Positions 17,189 through 26,308 are shown, counted from the stretch's first letter. The stretch: DNA of 64,000 bases from Alphaproteobacteria bacterium PA2 (GCA_002256425.1 NKIZ01000001.1:3197001-3261000), one strand, 5' to 3'. Translations and numbers: made by a program. Notes: a model not told the origin generated them from the sequence alone.

Positions 17189-18075
17189 GCGACGCTTTTG
17201 CCCGACGTTGGCGGCCCGCGCCCTTCCTTCCGGAATCCGATAACCGGGACGGAAGCCTGATCTTCGTTGTGGCGACCCTGTGCTTCCTGGCCTGCCTTAT
17301 GGCCCTCACAGTCCTGGCGACCAATCGGGCGGTCAAGGGCTGGTCCGACCAACTCAACAGCCAGGCGACCATCATTGTCAGGCCCCGGGCAAATGAAACC
17401 CCGGACCTTGCTGCAGCCCGGGCGGCGGAAGCCCTGGCCGGCGTGCCCGGCGTCACCGAAGCCCGCGCCCTGGAGCGGGAAAAGGCAGAGGCCCTGGTCG
17501 AACCCTGGCTGGGGGACATTACCGACCTTGAGGATCTGCCGATCCCGCGTCTGGTAGCTGTCGATCTCGACAATGCCCGGCCGGCCTCTTCAGCCACCCT
17601 GGCTGCAGCCCTCAAGGCGCGCGGGATAGACGGCATCATCGACGACCACTCCATCTGGACCCGGGACATAGCCCGTTCCGCGGGGGTGCTGCGCTGGGTG
17701 TGCGGCGGGGTCTTCATCCTGATTACGGCGTCCGCAGGCGCCATTGTCGCCTTCGCCACCCGGGCGGGTCTGCTGGCCAGGCGCGAGGTCGTGGAAGTGC
17801 TGCACCTGACCGGCGCGGAAAATCTCTATATCGCCCGGCTGTTTCAGGCCCGGTTTGCACAGCTGGCCGCCTGGGCAGGCGCTCTGGGGGCCATTGGCGC
17901 GGCAGGGGTCGGGGCGATCCTGCGCCTTGCCGGAGGCGGCGGCGGTCTGACGCCGGCCATCCCGATCATCTGGTCCGACCTGCTGGCCGTGGCGCCCTGT
18001 CCCCTTGTCGCCGCTCTTGTCGCCGCCATCGCCGCCCGCCTGACGGCGGAGCGCATGATCCTGGAAATCACATGA
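17185..18075 (+). CDS. ftsX: Cell division protein FtsX (permease-like)
   Basis: A 296-aa inner-membrane protein. TM1 is at about residues 27-47 (SLIFVVATLCFLACLMALTVLA). The extracytoplasmic PLD-like domain is 50-160 (QATIIVRPRANETPDL to LKARGIDGIIDDHS). Three more spans follow: WVCGGVFILITASAGAIVAF, AQLAAWAGALGAIGAAGVGAI and LLAVAPCPLVAALVAAIAA. The length and topology match FtsX. It is translationally coupled to ftsE and to the ydcF gene by ATGA overlaps. Confidence 0.94.
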   Translation: MSDAFARRWRPAPFLPESDNRDGSLIFVVATLCFLACLMALTVLATNRAVKGWSDQLNSQATIIVRPRANETPDLAAARAAEALAGVPGVTEARALEREKAEALVEPWLGDITDLEDLPIPRLVAVDLDNARPASSATLAAALKARGIDGIIDDHSIWTRDIARSAGVLRWVCGGVFILITASAGAIVAFATRAGLLARREVVEVLHLTGAENLYIARLFQARFAQLAAWAGALGAIGAAGVGAILRLAGGGGGLTPAIPIIWSDLLAVAPCPLVAALVAAIAARLTAERMILEIT

Positions 18076-18671
18076 AGACCCTGGCCGCCCTCCTGCTGAT
18101 GGCCGCCATCTGGGCGGTGGGTCTGGTCACCTTCGCCGACCGGGTGGAAAGGTCCACGCCTGCCCCCCTGCCCGTCCCGGCGCAAGGCGTGGTGGCGCTA
18201 ACCGGCATAGGCTCGAACGCGCGGATCGGCGCCGGGGTGAACCTGCTCGAGGCCGGCCGGGCCCGACGCATGCTGGTCTCAGGGGTCAACCGGGAGGCCA
18301 GTCGCGAGGACATACGCGCTGTCAGCAAGGCCGCCCGCCGGATCTATGACTGCTGCGTGGATCTGGGCTTTACGGCTGCAGACACGGTGGGCAATGCGCG
18401 GGAGACCGCCGAGTGGGCCCGGGCCATGCGCTATGACAGCCTGATCGTCGTCACCGCTGACTATCACATGCCCCGCGCCATGCTTGAACTGCGTTCGGCC
18501 ATGCCTGAAGCGAAGTTGCAGGCCTATCCTGTGGCCACTTCCGTCTTCAACGCCCACCGCTGGTGGCGGAGTTCGAAGTCCGCCCGCTTGATGATCGTCG
18601 AGTATTCGAAGTATCTGGCCATTCTGGGTCGCGAAACCATCCGCGCCCTCGGCCCACCGGCGAAAGGCTGA
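18072..18671 (+). CDS. YdcF/ElyC-family (DUF218) envelope protein
   Basis: A 199-aa protein with an N-terminal signal anchor (residues 4-20) and a DUF218 Rossmann-like domain: VVALTGIGSNARIGAGVNLLEAG, RMLVSGVNREASREDI, GNARETAEWARAM, SLIVVTADYHMPRAMLELR. Family members such as ElyC and SanA affect peptidoglycan or envelope integrity. Its place after ftsEX and before plsC fits an envelope role. The start overlaps the ftsX stop by 4 bp. Confidence 0.88.
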   Translation: MKTLAALLLMAAIWAVGLVTFADRVERSTPAPLPVPAQGVVALTGIGSNARIGAGVNLLEAGRARRMLVSGVNREASREDIRAVSKAARRIYDCCVDLGFTAADTVGNARETAEWARAMRYDSLIVVTADYHMPRAMLELRSAMPEAKLQAYPVATSVFNAHRWWRSSKSARLMIVEYSKYLAILGRETIRALGPPAKG

Positions 18672-18674
18672 TCC

Positions 18675-19385
18675 TTGACCCTTGTCCGATCCCTGATCTT
18701 TGCGGTCCTGTTCTATCTCTGGTCGCTGATCTTCTCGCTCTCCATGATGCCCTTCCTGCTGCTGCCTCCCCTGTGGACGGTGCGGGCCCTGCGGTTCTGG
18801 AGCGCCGGCATCAACTTCCTTGTCCGGATCATATGCGGCGTGAAGGTCGAGATCCGCGGTCGGGAACACATGCCCACAGGCCCGGCTATTGTCGCGCCAA
18901 AGCATCAGTGCATGCTGGACGTCTTCGCCCAGTTCGGCGCCCTTCCTTCGGTCCTCTTCGTGATGAAGAAGGAGCTGACCTATATTCCGCTGTTCGGCTG
19001 GATTGCCCTGAAGATGGGCAGCATTGTCGTTGACCGGGACGGGCATTCCGCAGCCCTCAAGAAGATGGTCAAGGACGCCCTGGTCCAGTTCGGACGCTCC
19101 CCCCGCCAGCTTCTGATATTCCCGGAAGGCACCCGCGGCGAACCGGGAGCAGAGACGACCTACAAGCCCGGCATCGCCGCCCTCTATCGCGAATTGAACC
19201 TGCCGGTTCACCCGGTGGCGACCAATTCGGGAACACATTGGCCGGCTCATGGCCTGATGCGCCATCCCGGAACCATCGTCTTTGAATACCTGGAACCGAT
19301 CCCGCCGGGCCTGAAGCGCGGCGAGTTCATGCGCATCCTGCAGGAGCGGATCGACACGGCGTCTGAAAAGCTGATGGGCCTTTAG
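18675..19385 (+). CDS. plsC: 1-acyl-sn-glycerol-3-phosphate acyltransferase
   Basis: A 236-aa membrane-associated acyltransferase making phosphatidic acid from lysophosphatidic acid. It has an N-terminal hydrophobic segment (about 5-32). Block 1 is HQCMLD (the H-x4-D motif), block 2 the YIPLFGWIALKMGSIVVDRDG region and block 3 FPEGTR. The start is a TTG 3 bp after the ydcF stop. Its stop overlaps that of the convergent chaC gene (TTAG). Confidence 0.94.
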   Translation: MTLVRSLIFAVLFYLWSLIFSLSMMPFLLLPPLWTVRALRFWSAGINFLVRIICGVKVEIRGREHMPTGPAIVAPKHQCMLDVFAQFGALPSVLFVMKKELTYIPLFGWIALKMGSIVVDRDGHSAALKKMVKDALVQFGRSPRQLLIFPEGTRGEPGAETTYKPGIAALYRELNLPVHPVATNSGTHWPAHGLMRHPGTIVFEYLEPIPPGLKRGEFMRILQERIDTASEKLMGL

Positions 19386-19909
19386 GTCGAACCTTCCACC
19401 AGGGCCTTGAGACGGATCATGGCAGGATCGCGGATGCCCTCCGCCGCCAGATGATCCACCAGATCGCTGAGATAGTCCTCATTGCGCCCGGACAATCCTA
19501 CTGCGCCGGATATCAGCTCGGCCTGACGCTCCAGGGTCAGCGCACCTGCCCACTGCGGGTGGGCGACGTCAGACAGGAAGGTCAGGGCGTTGATCCTGCG
19601 TTCGCCGGGCAGATGCACCTGAACCCGGGCCTCGACATAGGTTTCGGTCGGCTGCTCCCGGTCCCGCAGATAGGCATAGGTTTCGTCCCAGTCCTTCCGG
19701 GCTATGCGGAAGGCCGCCCCGCGAACGGACCCCCCGGGCGCCAGGCCCAGCACCAGGCCCGGCCGTTCGTAAGTGCCCCGGTGGTGGACGGAATAGATGC
19801 AGAAGGCGCGTCTCCGACCGTATAAGGTGGCGGGACATCTCTCTTCGAACGCAAAGCCGGGGCGCCACATCAGCGACCCATAGCCAAAGACCCAATGCTC
19901 AGACGCCAT
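19382..19909 (-). CDS. chaC: ChaC-like gamma-glutamylcyclotransferase
   Basis: A 175-aa protein of the gamma-glutamylcyclotransferase fold. The substrate loop is VFGYGSLMWRPGF near the N terminus. YAYLRDREQ carries the catalytic Glu typical of ChaC enzymes, which cleave glutathione to 5-oxoproline and Cys-Gly. The DYLSDLVDHLAAEGIRD helix is the usual C-terminal part. The start codon overlaps that of the divergent DUF2125 gene by 2 nt (CATG). Confidence 0.9.
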   Translation of the reverse strand: MASEHWVFGYGSLMWRPGFAFEERCPATLYGRRRAFCIYSVHHRGTYERPGLVLGLAPGGSVRGAAFRIARKDWDETYAYLRDREQPTETYVEARVQVHLPGERRINALTFLSDVAHPQWAGALTLERQAELISGAVGLSGRNEDYLSDLVDHLAAEGIRDPAMIRLKALVEGST

Positions 19910-20945
19910 GTTCCGCCGTTCTGCTCCTGACGCTACGCCACCGCCTTCGGGAGAGACTGCGCCCAGGCCCCGGCGTTGGGGACTCTACGGTCCCTATATC
20001 GCCTTGGCTATCGCCGTCGCCCTTTGGTCAGGCGCCTGGCTGACGGCGCGGTCCGAGGTCATTCGCCGCATGGACAGTCTGGTAGCCAGCTTCGAAGCCA
20101 GCGGCCATCACCTGCAATGGTCCCAAAGAACAGTCGGCGGCTATCCGTTCCGGCTGAGCGTCGTCGTGACTGATTTCAAAGGCCAGGCTCCTGGCGGCTG
20201 GGGGGTCGAATCCAGGCGGCTGGAGGCCGAAGCCTTCATGCATGCGCCGGGCCACTGGGTGCTCGCGGCCCCTGAGGGGCTGACCCTTCTCCGTCCAGCC
20301 GGCGGACCGGTGGACATCACAGGAACACCAATCCACGCCAGCTTGCATGGACTTGCCGTGCGGCCGCCCAGCTTCTCCCTGGAAGGGCTGGACCTCCGCT
20401 TTACGGGCCGGGAAAAGCCCTTTGTCCTTTCCGGCGCCGACAAATTCGAGCTGCATCTGCGTCCGGGACCCGATCGACAGGGCGCGATACTGTTCCGGCT
20501 GACCAATGGACGGGCAAATCCCCCCGGCCTGTTGGGCAGGATTGCCGGGAACCAGCCGGTGAATCTTGAGCTGGAGGCCATACTGTCCAGGGCAGACGCC
20601 CTGAAGGGCCCGGGTTGGTCGCGGGCTGTCAGGGCGTGGGCCGCAGCAGGGGGCCGGGCGAATCTGAGATCGGCAAGGGCGTCGGCTGGCTCCGCCATGA
20701 TTGAGGCCAAGCCTGGAGAGCTATCGCTGTCACAGGACGGGCGACTGGCAGGGCAGATCAATGTCACCCTTCGCAAGGCCCCGGAGGCCCTGAGCGACCT
20801 GACAAGCCAGGGCGTCATCCCTGGAAGCGCGTCTGCAGGCCTGCCCCCAGGATCTGATCCCGCGGCCCAGGCGACCCTCACCTTCAAGGACGGGGCGACC
20901 TTTCTGGGTCAGATCCCCATCGGTCCCGCGCCGAGACTTTTCTGA
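19908..20945 (+). CDS. DUF2125 domain protein, membrane-anchored
   Basis: A 345-aa protein with a Pro/Arg-rich cytoplasmic start, one N-terminal membrane span (about residues 28-46, YGPYIALAIAVALWSGAWL), then a long extracytoplasmic beta-rich domain matching DUF2125 (WSQRTVGGYPFRLSVVVTDFKGQAP, LEGLDLRFTG). DUF2125 proteins are widespread in alphaproteobacteria; their function is unknown, and the repeated beta segments recall AsmA-like lipid-transport proteins. It is divergent from chaC with overlapping start codons. Confidence 0.85.
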   Translation: MFRRSAPDATPPPSGETAPRPRRWGLYGPYIALAIAVALWSGAWLTARSEVIRRMDSLVASFEASGHHLQWSQRTVGGYPFRLSVVVTDFKGQAPGGWGVESRRLEAEAFMHAPGHWVLAAPEGLTLLRPAGGPVDITGTPIHASLHGLAVRPPSFSLEGLDLRFTGREKPFVLSGADKFELHLRPGPDRQGAILFRLTNGRANPPGLLGRIAGNQPVNLELEAILSRADALKGPGWSRAVRAWAAAGGRANLRSARASAGSAMIEAKPGELSLSQDGRLAGQINVTLRKAPEALSDLTSQGVIPGSASAGLPPGSDPAAQATLTFKDGATFLGQIPIGPAPRLF

Positions 20946-21056
20946 CAGTCCGACAGGGCCAACTGGTTTCCGACGCAACTTTATTCCCGCAACCGCGGCT
21001 ATTGCGCCTCGCGCCGCAATGACATATCCGCCAACCCTCAGTTTTCGGGGAAGAAT

Positions 21057-21866
21057 ATGGCGAAGCCGGACACAGACGCGCCATCACTGGACGACATCCG
21101 CGCGCGGCTCGACGTGCTGGATGGCCAGATGTTCGCCTTGATCGATGAGCGGGCGGGTCTGGCGAGGCAGGTCGCGGCAGCCAAGGCTGCGGCGGGGGAT
21201 GGCGGCAAGTTCGGGCTGCGGCCGGGCCGGGAAGCGCAATTGCTGCGGAGCCTGCTGGCCAAACCCAGGAACGCTGCAACGCCGAGCCTGATCACCAGGG
21301 TCTGGCGGGAAATCATAGGTGACAGTCTTTCGCGCCAGGGGCCATTCCACGTGGCGGTCTATGGCGGCAGGACCCCGGCACGGTCTGTCGAGTTCGCCCG
21401 GGCCCGCTTTGGCGCAGCGCCAGGCATGGTCTCGGTCGCCAGGCCGGAGGACGCCATCGCCGCCGCCCGGACTCCTGGCGGGGTCGCTGTCCTGGCGCTC
21501 TCCAGCGAAACGCCCTGGTGGGGTCGCCTGCTGGCCGAGCCGAAGATGAAGGTCTTCGCCGCCCTGCCCTGCCTCAATGGCTGGGGCCCCCTGACCGCCC
21601 TGGCGGCCGCAGAGATCGAAGTCGAACCCACAGGGGACGATCTGACCTATTGGGTGACCGATTCCCCCCTGGCCGCGTCGGCCATCGAGGACGCACTCAG
21701 CCGTGACGGGGTCGCCGCCGACCTCCTGGCGGAGGCCGGCGGACTGAAGCTCTTCGCCCTGATCGGCTATTACCAGCCCCAGGACGAGCGCCTGGCCAGG
21801 GCGCCTGGCCGACTGACCGGGGTCATCGGCGCAGCGGCGGCGGCGCTCGACAACCCGGCAGCCTAA
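21057..21866 (+). CDS. Chorismate mutase (AroQ-type) with C-terminal extension
   Basis: A 269-aa protein. The N-terminal 90 residues form an AroQ helical chorismate mutase: DIRARLDVLDGQMFALIDERAGLARQVAAAK, then PGREAQLLRSLL. This domain makes prephenate from chorismate. The rest (VAVYGGRTPARSVEFARARFG to LFALIGYY) resembles a degenerate prephenate dehydratase-like or regulatory domain without an obvious TRDT motif. It belongs functionally with the HisC-type aminotransferase and TyrA genes at 26.3-28.4 kb, now separated by the peroxidase module. GGGGAAG precedes the ATG. Confidence 0.85.
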   Translation: MAKPDTDAPSLDDIRARLDVLDGQMFALIDERAGLARQVAAAKAAAGDGGKFGLRPGREAQLLRSLLAKPRNAATPSLITRVWREIIGDSLSRQGPFHVAVYGGRTPARSVEFARARFGAAPGMVSVARPEDAIAAARTPGGVAVLALSSETPWWGRLLAEPKMKVFAALPCLNGWGPLTALAAAEIEVEPTGDDLTYWVTDSPLAASAIEDALSRDGVAADLLAEAGGLKLFALIGYYQPQDERLARAPGRLTGVIGAAAAALDNPAA

Positions 21867-23944
21867 CCCCGGAAGACGAAGTCCGTCATCGACAACTGAT
21901 GGGGGTTCACACCCACCAGGGTGATGTGATCCGTGCCGAGATCTATCACGGTGTTTGCGCCCACCTGGCGGATCCTCAATCCCTGGGCGGAATGGTCGAA
22001 GGTCAGATGATCCTGACCGACCTGAAAGTCGGTGATCCTGGCCGAGACATCGGAACCGGCAAACTGGAAGTCATCCTTGCCGGCGCCGCCGGTAAGAAGC
22101 TGGACGCCCCGCCCTGCGACCAGGATGTCATTGTTTACCCCGCCGACAAGGGTGTCTGCGCCATCTGACCCGATGATCAACTGGCGCGCCTCCGGGTGCT
22201 CGGCTTCACCGCCGGACGCCAATCCGCCGTGTCGGTCATAGTACACGAAGGCGTCAGCCTGGATGTGCTGGGTGTCGGTATTGCGCAGAATGATGTCGGA
22301 CAGACTTGTGTGCTGGATCTGCGAGAGGGTCTGACCATCGAAGCCCTGGTTCTGGTACCAGAAGCGGTCGCCGTCCCGCAGGGCTTCGAACTGGTCGCCG
22401 ATGATGATCTGGAAGGTCTGGCCCATCATGGCGCCAGGCAGGTGATCCTCAGCCAGACCGCCGACCCAGAGGTCGACCTTGTCTATGCTGCCATAGGCGT
22501 TCTTGAGCGCGGCGGCCGTGGTGGGATCTGACGTCAGCTCACTGAAGTCAGCATAGGGCTTGAGATGCAGGGCGATCCGGGTCTCGTTCAAGGTGCCCAG
22601 ACCCAGGTCACGGCCTCTCTGGATGTTGATCGCGGCCAGATCCATGGCCACAGGCGGGACGTCCAGGAAGTTCCGCAGGTCATCGACGATGTGGACATCC
22701 ATGGCGTTGGAGAGATCGCCGGAGAGGTGTCGCAGCAGGCCGTCCGCGCCGCCATCGGCGACAAAGTCGCTGGTGGACTGGAAGAAGGCGTCCTTCAGGG
22801 TCACAGCCGGCCCGACATCCTGGCCCTGCTCACCCACCTTCTGGAGATTGGCCGAAACTATGGAATGCCCGAACCGGAAAGCCGCACCGGCGAATTCCTC
22901 GCTGATGGTGGCGTTCACCGACGCGTCATAACCCTTGTAGGCGCTGATGGCGGTGGGTCCGAGCAGGTGGGGCAGGAACTCTGAATAGGTAATATGCGCG
23001 ATTTCCGCCGTCACGATGGCCTTGGCCTGCTGGTAGAGGTGATCGCCGGTCCAGTCCGGGTGCAGGGCCTTCAGATGGTCGACCTGGTAGTTGTGTTCGC
23101 GGACAAACAGGGTCTGGAGCGCCGTCAGGTCGGGATTCTCCTGGACCCGGATATCGCCGGCTGCGAAGCCGCCATTGACGATCGGCAGGTTGTTTCCTGC
23201 AGAGGTCAGCATGTGGCCATCGGCGGTGCGCAGGCTGGCGGCCGTCGCAGCGTCCGAACCATAGACCTGTGATCCGTCCAGCCAGCCGGTCACCGAGTTT
23301 ACGGCTGCCGCGGGCTTTCCATCGACGCCGGTGGCCGGGTCAATGACCGTGCGGGTCATGGAAATCTTGGTGGCCGAGAGATCTGGATCTCCTGTCGGAA
23401 TGGTGATGTCGATGTGGGTCTTGCCATCTGTCCTGGCGAGGTCGAGGTCATGGTCCAGGAACTGACCCCAGGCATACATCATGCCCGACAGGCCCTCGGC
23501 GTTGACCTCATCGCCGTGGCCGGCGACCACGATGTTCGAGATATCCCGGGCATTGGGCAGGTCGGTGAACATGCTGCCCACGCCGTCAGCGAAGTTCGCC
23601 GGTCCGATCCTGACAAAGTCAGCGCCGACCGCATTCATGTTGGTGTGGGTCAGATTGTTTCCTGACCCGTCTACGGTCCGGAAGATGGGCTCCTGCACCC
23701 GAGGGCCGCCCTGCCCGCCGCCGGCGCCGCCGCCAAGCGATGGCGATGGCGAGGGCGACGGCGAAGGACCGGGCGCGGGCTGGGGCGGTGGCGGTGCTGG
23801 CCTGGGCGCACCTTCAACAGAGATCGAAGCTTCGGCCGTCAGACCGCTCGTCGTCGCCGAAATCGGGCCAGGCCTGAGGCTGTTGGCGCCAATCTGGTCG
23901 GGGAAGAACTCATCGTTGAAGGTGAAGTGCTCGCCTGGGTTCAT
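21863..23944 (-). CDS. Secreted animal-type haem peroxidase with RTX-like C terminus
   Basis: A 693-aa protein of the peroxidase-cyclooxygenase superfamily. The active site appears complete by comparison with myeloperoxidase: Gln161, the haem-linking Asp164 and distal His165 (WGQFLDHDLD), the calcium loop WLDGSQVYGS (221-230), distal Arg282 in VREHN, and proximal His360 in AFRFGHS. Residues 46-80 are a Pro/Ser/Gly-rich linker. Near 605-645 is a degenerate RTX calcium repeat (GSDGADTLVGG, GGAGKDDFQF), and there is no N-terminal signal peptide, so type I secretion is likely. No secretion genes are nearby. The start at 23944 has GGAGG 6 nt upstream. Confidence 0.9.
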   Translation of the reverse strand: MNPGEHFTFNDEFFPDQIGANSLRPGPISATTSGLTAEASISVEGAPRPAPPPPQPAPGPSPSPSPSPSLGGGAGGGQGGPRVQEPIFRTVDGSGNNLTHTNMNAVGADFVRIGPANFADGVGSMFTDLPNARDISNIVVAGHGDEVNAEGLSGMMYAWGQFLDHDLDLARTDGKTHIDITIPTGDPDLSATKISMTRTVIDPATGVDGKPAAAVNSVTGWLDGSQVYGSDAATAASLRTADGHMLTSAGNNLPIVNGGFAAGDIRVQENPDLTALQTLFVREHNYQVDHLKALHPDWTGDHLYQQAKAIVTAEIAHITYSEFLPHLLGPTAISAYKGYDASVNATISEEFAGAAFRFGHSIVSANLQKVGEQGQDVGPAVTLKDAFFQSTSDFVADGGADGLLRHLSGDLSNAMDVHIVDDLRNFLDVPPVAMDLAAINIQRGRDLGLGTLNETRIALHLKPYADFSELTSDPTTAAALKNAYGSIDKVDLWVGGLAEDHLPGAMMGQTFQIIIGDQFEALRDGDRFWYQNQGFDGQTLSQIQHTSLSDIILRNTDTQHIQADAFVYYDRHGGLASGGEAEHPEARQLIIGSDGADTLVGGVNNDILVAGRGVQLLTGGAGKDDFQFAGSDVSARITDFQVGQDHLTFDHSAQGLRIRQVGANTVIDLGTDHITLVGVNPHQLSMTDFVFRG

Positions 23945-24043
23945 TGTCGCCTCCAATTTGGTCGCCACGCTGGTGACCGGATCGAAGGCACGCCTAGGGG
24001 CGGTTTGTGGACGCAATATGGATGAAGGCGGCTAACTGGGAAT

Positions 24044-24766
24044 TCAGGTTACCGGATCGAAGCGGTATCCGACGCCATAGACCGAGACAATCGGCCCGAT
24101 TTCCGGGGCGAATGCGGACATTTTTCGACGGATATTCTTAATGTGACTGTCGATGGCGCGGTCGGTGACGTCCCGAAAATCTGCAGACATCAGATCAAGC
24201 AGGTCGGCCCTGGTGAAGACCCTGCCAGGCCTGGACATCATGGGTTTCAGCAGGCGGAACTCATGAGGCGTCAGTCCCAGACAGACGCCCCGGCAGAGTA
24301 TGCGCATCCCCTCATCGTCGATCAGGTAGGGGCGGGCTTCGACCACCAGGCGGCCTTCAGCACGGCGAATGGCGGCGCGCACCCTGGCGATCACCTCCTT
24401 TGGTCGAAAGGGCTTGCAGATATAGTCATCAGCACCGCCATCCAGTCCCGCGAGTTGGTCGGCTTCAGCAACCCGGGCGGTCAGCATCAGGATCGGCGCC
24501 GATGAGAACCGCCTTACCTCCCTGCAGACGTCCTGGCCGCCCAGGCCCGGCAACATCAGGTCAAGCAGGATCGCCGCAGGCTCGGCCTGCCTGACGGCAG
24601 GCGCCACCAGTCGGCCATCCGCAATGAGCTTGGGGGTAAAGCCTGCGTCTTCCAGATAGTCCGCCAGGAGGCATGCGATCTTGGGGTCGTCCTCCACCAC
24701 CATGACCTGTCGACCCGCGCCATCTCTGGCGTTCCCGGCATGGTCGGCGCTAATGGACTTGCCCAT
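24044..24766 (-). CDS. OmpR-family response regulator
   Basis: A 240-aa two-component regulator. The receiver has the acidic pair in VMVVEDDPK, the phospho-acceptor Asp in AILLDLMLPGLGG, and the Lys of ICKPFRPKEV. The C-terminal winged helix is CLGLTPHEFRLLKPMMSRPGRVFTRADLLD, then IDSHIKNIRRK. The start at 24766 was chosen because GGAG lies 5 nt upstream. It is 99 bp upstream of the peroxidase gene in the same direction, and divergent from its likely kinase gene across 65 bp. This supports control of the peroxidase by this system. Confidence 0.9.
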   Translation of the reverse strand: MGKSISADHAGNARDGAGRQVMVVEDDPKIACLLADYLEDAGFTPKLIADGRLVAPAVRQAEPAAILLDLMLPGLGGQDVCREVRRFSSAPILMLTARVAEADQLAGLDGGADDYICKPFRPKEVIARVRAAIRRAEGRLVVEARPYLIDDEGMRILCRGVCLGLTPHEFRLLKPMMSRPGRVFTRADLLDLMSADFRDVTDRAIDSHIKNIRRKMSAFAPEIGPIVSVYGVGYRFDPVT

Positions 24767-24831
24767 CATGTCTCCACATTCGTCGTGCAAAAGCGGCGAA
24801 AGCTGGGCGGCTCAGGGCGGAAGGGATTGGT

Positions 24832-26262
24832 TTGCAGGTGCGCGTTCGTCTGTTCCACACCATTGTCCTTGTCCTGGCGTCTTTCGCGGTGGCGACGGTC
24901 GTGGGTATGGGCGCCCTGATGATGGGCAGCCTGAAGACCGGGTTCGGCGCCTATGTCGCCGCCCGGGACGCCGCGAGACTCGAGCAGTTTGCCGCCTACA
25001 CCGCCATCGCCCTTCCGCAGATCGGGGGGCTGGAGGCCATGGTTGAGCGACCCGGGCTTTTCCGCAAGATGATGGACGATCAGAACAGGCCCTTCAGCCC
25101 GCCCGGACGACCGGGCCCGGAAGGGCCCCCGTTCGGGCCGCCACCCTTTGGCCCACCTCCGCCCAGGGCCGACGGCTTCGAAAGACGTCTTGCCCTCCTG
25201 ACCCCCCAGGGTGTGTGGGTCGCCGGTCATCGCCCCCAGCCAGGGGATCAGGGATTGATTGCCCCGGTGGTCGTGAACGGACAGACGATTGCAAAGGTTG
25301 AACTCCTGCAGCCGCCGGGCGGCGAGGCGCCGGTGGACGCCGAGTTCCTGCGACAGCAATATGGCCGAATCGCCCTGATGGGCGCCGTCCTGATCATCCT
25401 GGCCATCGGGGTTTCGGTATTCGCCGCCAGAGCTCTGGCGAAACCCCTGCTGGCCGTGCGGCAGGCCACAAACCGGATTTCGCGGGGCGACTTCGCAACA
25501 CGGATCGCCCCCTCCGGCGCCCAGGAACTGGTGGAGATGATCGGTGACATCAACCAGATGGCCCTGGAGCTGGAACGCCAGCAATCAGGCCGGCGCCGCT
25601 GGCTGGCCGAGATCGCCCATGAACTTCGAACGCCACTCACCATTCTGACCGGCGAACTGGACGCCCTGATTGATGGCGTCAGGCCGGTTTCCAGGCAGGC
25701 GCTGGAGTCCTTTCAGGAGGAGCTTGCCCGCCTGAACGGACTGGTCGAAGACCTCCATGTCCTGTCCATGTCAGACCTAAACGCCCTGAGCTGCACCTTT
25801 GAGGACCTGGATGTTGTCGAGCTGCTGGGGCAGATCGTCGAACGGCACAGGCCCCGCCTGGCAGGCGCAGAGATCACCCTGGATTGGCGCAGGCCAGACA
25901 CCCCGGTCGAGGCCAGTTGGGATCCCCAGAGGATCGAACAGCTCATGCTCAACCTGCTGGAAAACAGCAGGCGCCATACCCGCGCACCCGGCCGGGCGAG
26001 TCTGCGGAGTGAAGTCGGCCCCGACCGGATCGTGATCCAGCTGGACGACACGGCCCCCGGGGTCGCGATTGAACACCTCGGTCACCTCGGCGAGCCTCTG
26101 TTCAGGACCGATGAGGCCCGGGAAAAAAGCAAGGGCGGCAGCGGCCTTGGCCTGGCCGTCTGCAGGGCCATTGCAGCGAGCCATGGCGGCAGGCTGGAAT
26201 TCACGCCCTCCGGCCTCGGGGGCCTGTGCGTGCGGATTGACCTGCCCCGACATCCGGCCTGA
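24832..26262 (+). CDS. Sensor histidine kinase, BaeS-like
   Basis: A 476-aa membrane kinase. TM1 is at about 6-30, TM2 at about 182-200 (IALMGAVLIILAIGVSVFAA). The periplasmic part has a strongly Pro/Gly/Phe-rich stretch (about residues 84-106, PGRPGPEGPPFGPPPFGPPP). HAMP follows, then HisKA with the phospho-His in WLAEIAHELRTPLTIL, and HATPase_c with LMLNLLENSRRH and GGSGLGLAVCRAI. The start is TTG 24832 with GGAAGGG upstream; GTG 24838 is an alternative. It is divergent from the response regulator. The signal sensed is unknown. Confidence 0.9.
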   Translation: MQVRVRLFHTIVLVLASFAVATVVGMGALMMGSLKTGFGAYVAARDAARLEQFAAYTAIALPQIGGLEAMVERPGLFRKMMDDQNRPFSPPGRPGPEGPPFGPPPFGPPPPRADGFERRLALLTPQGVWVAGHRPQPGDQGLIAPVVVNGQTIAKVELLQPPGGEAPVDAEFLRQQYGRIALMGAVLIILAIGVSVFAARALAKPLLAVRQATNRISRGDFATRIAPSGAQELVEMIGDINQMALELERQQSGRRRWLAEIAHELRTPLTILTGELDALIDGVRPVSRQALESFQEELARLNGLVEDLHVLSMSDLNALSCTFEDLDVVELLGQIVERHRPRLAGAEITLDWRRPDTPVEASWDPQRIEQLMLNLLENSRRHTRAPGRASLRSEVGPDRIVIQLDDTAPGVAIEHLGHLGEPLFRTDEAREKSKGGSGLGLAVCRAIAASHGGRLEFTPSGLGGLCVRIDLPRHPA

Positions 26263-26308
26263 TCGCACCCCCTACCCCCGGGCCGTTCCCGAGCCTATAA
26301 GCGCCGCC

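Noticed and set aside
22196-22984. Open frames antisense to the peroxidase gene
   Set aside because: They lie over conserved peroxidase coding sequence and have no domain of their own.
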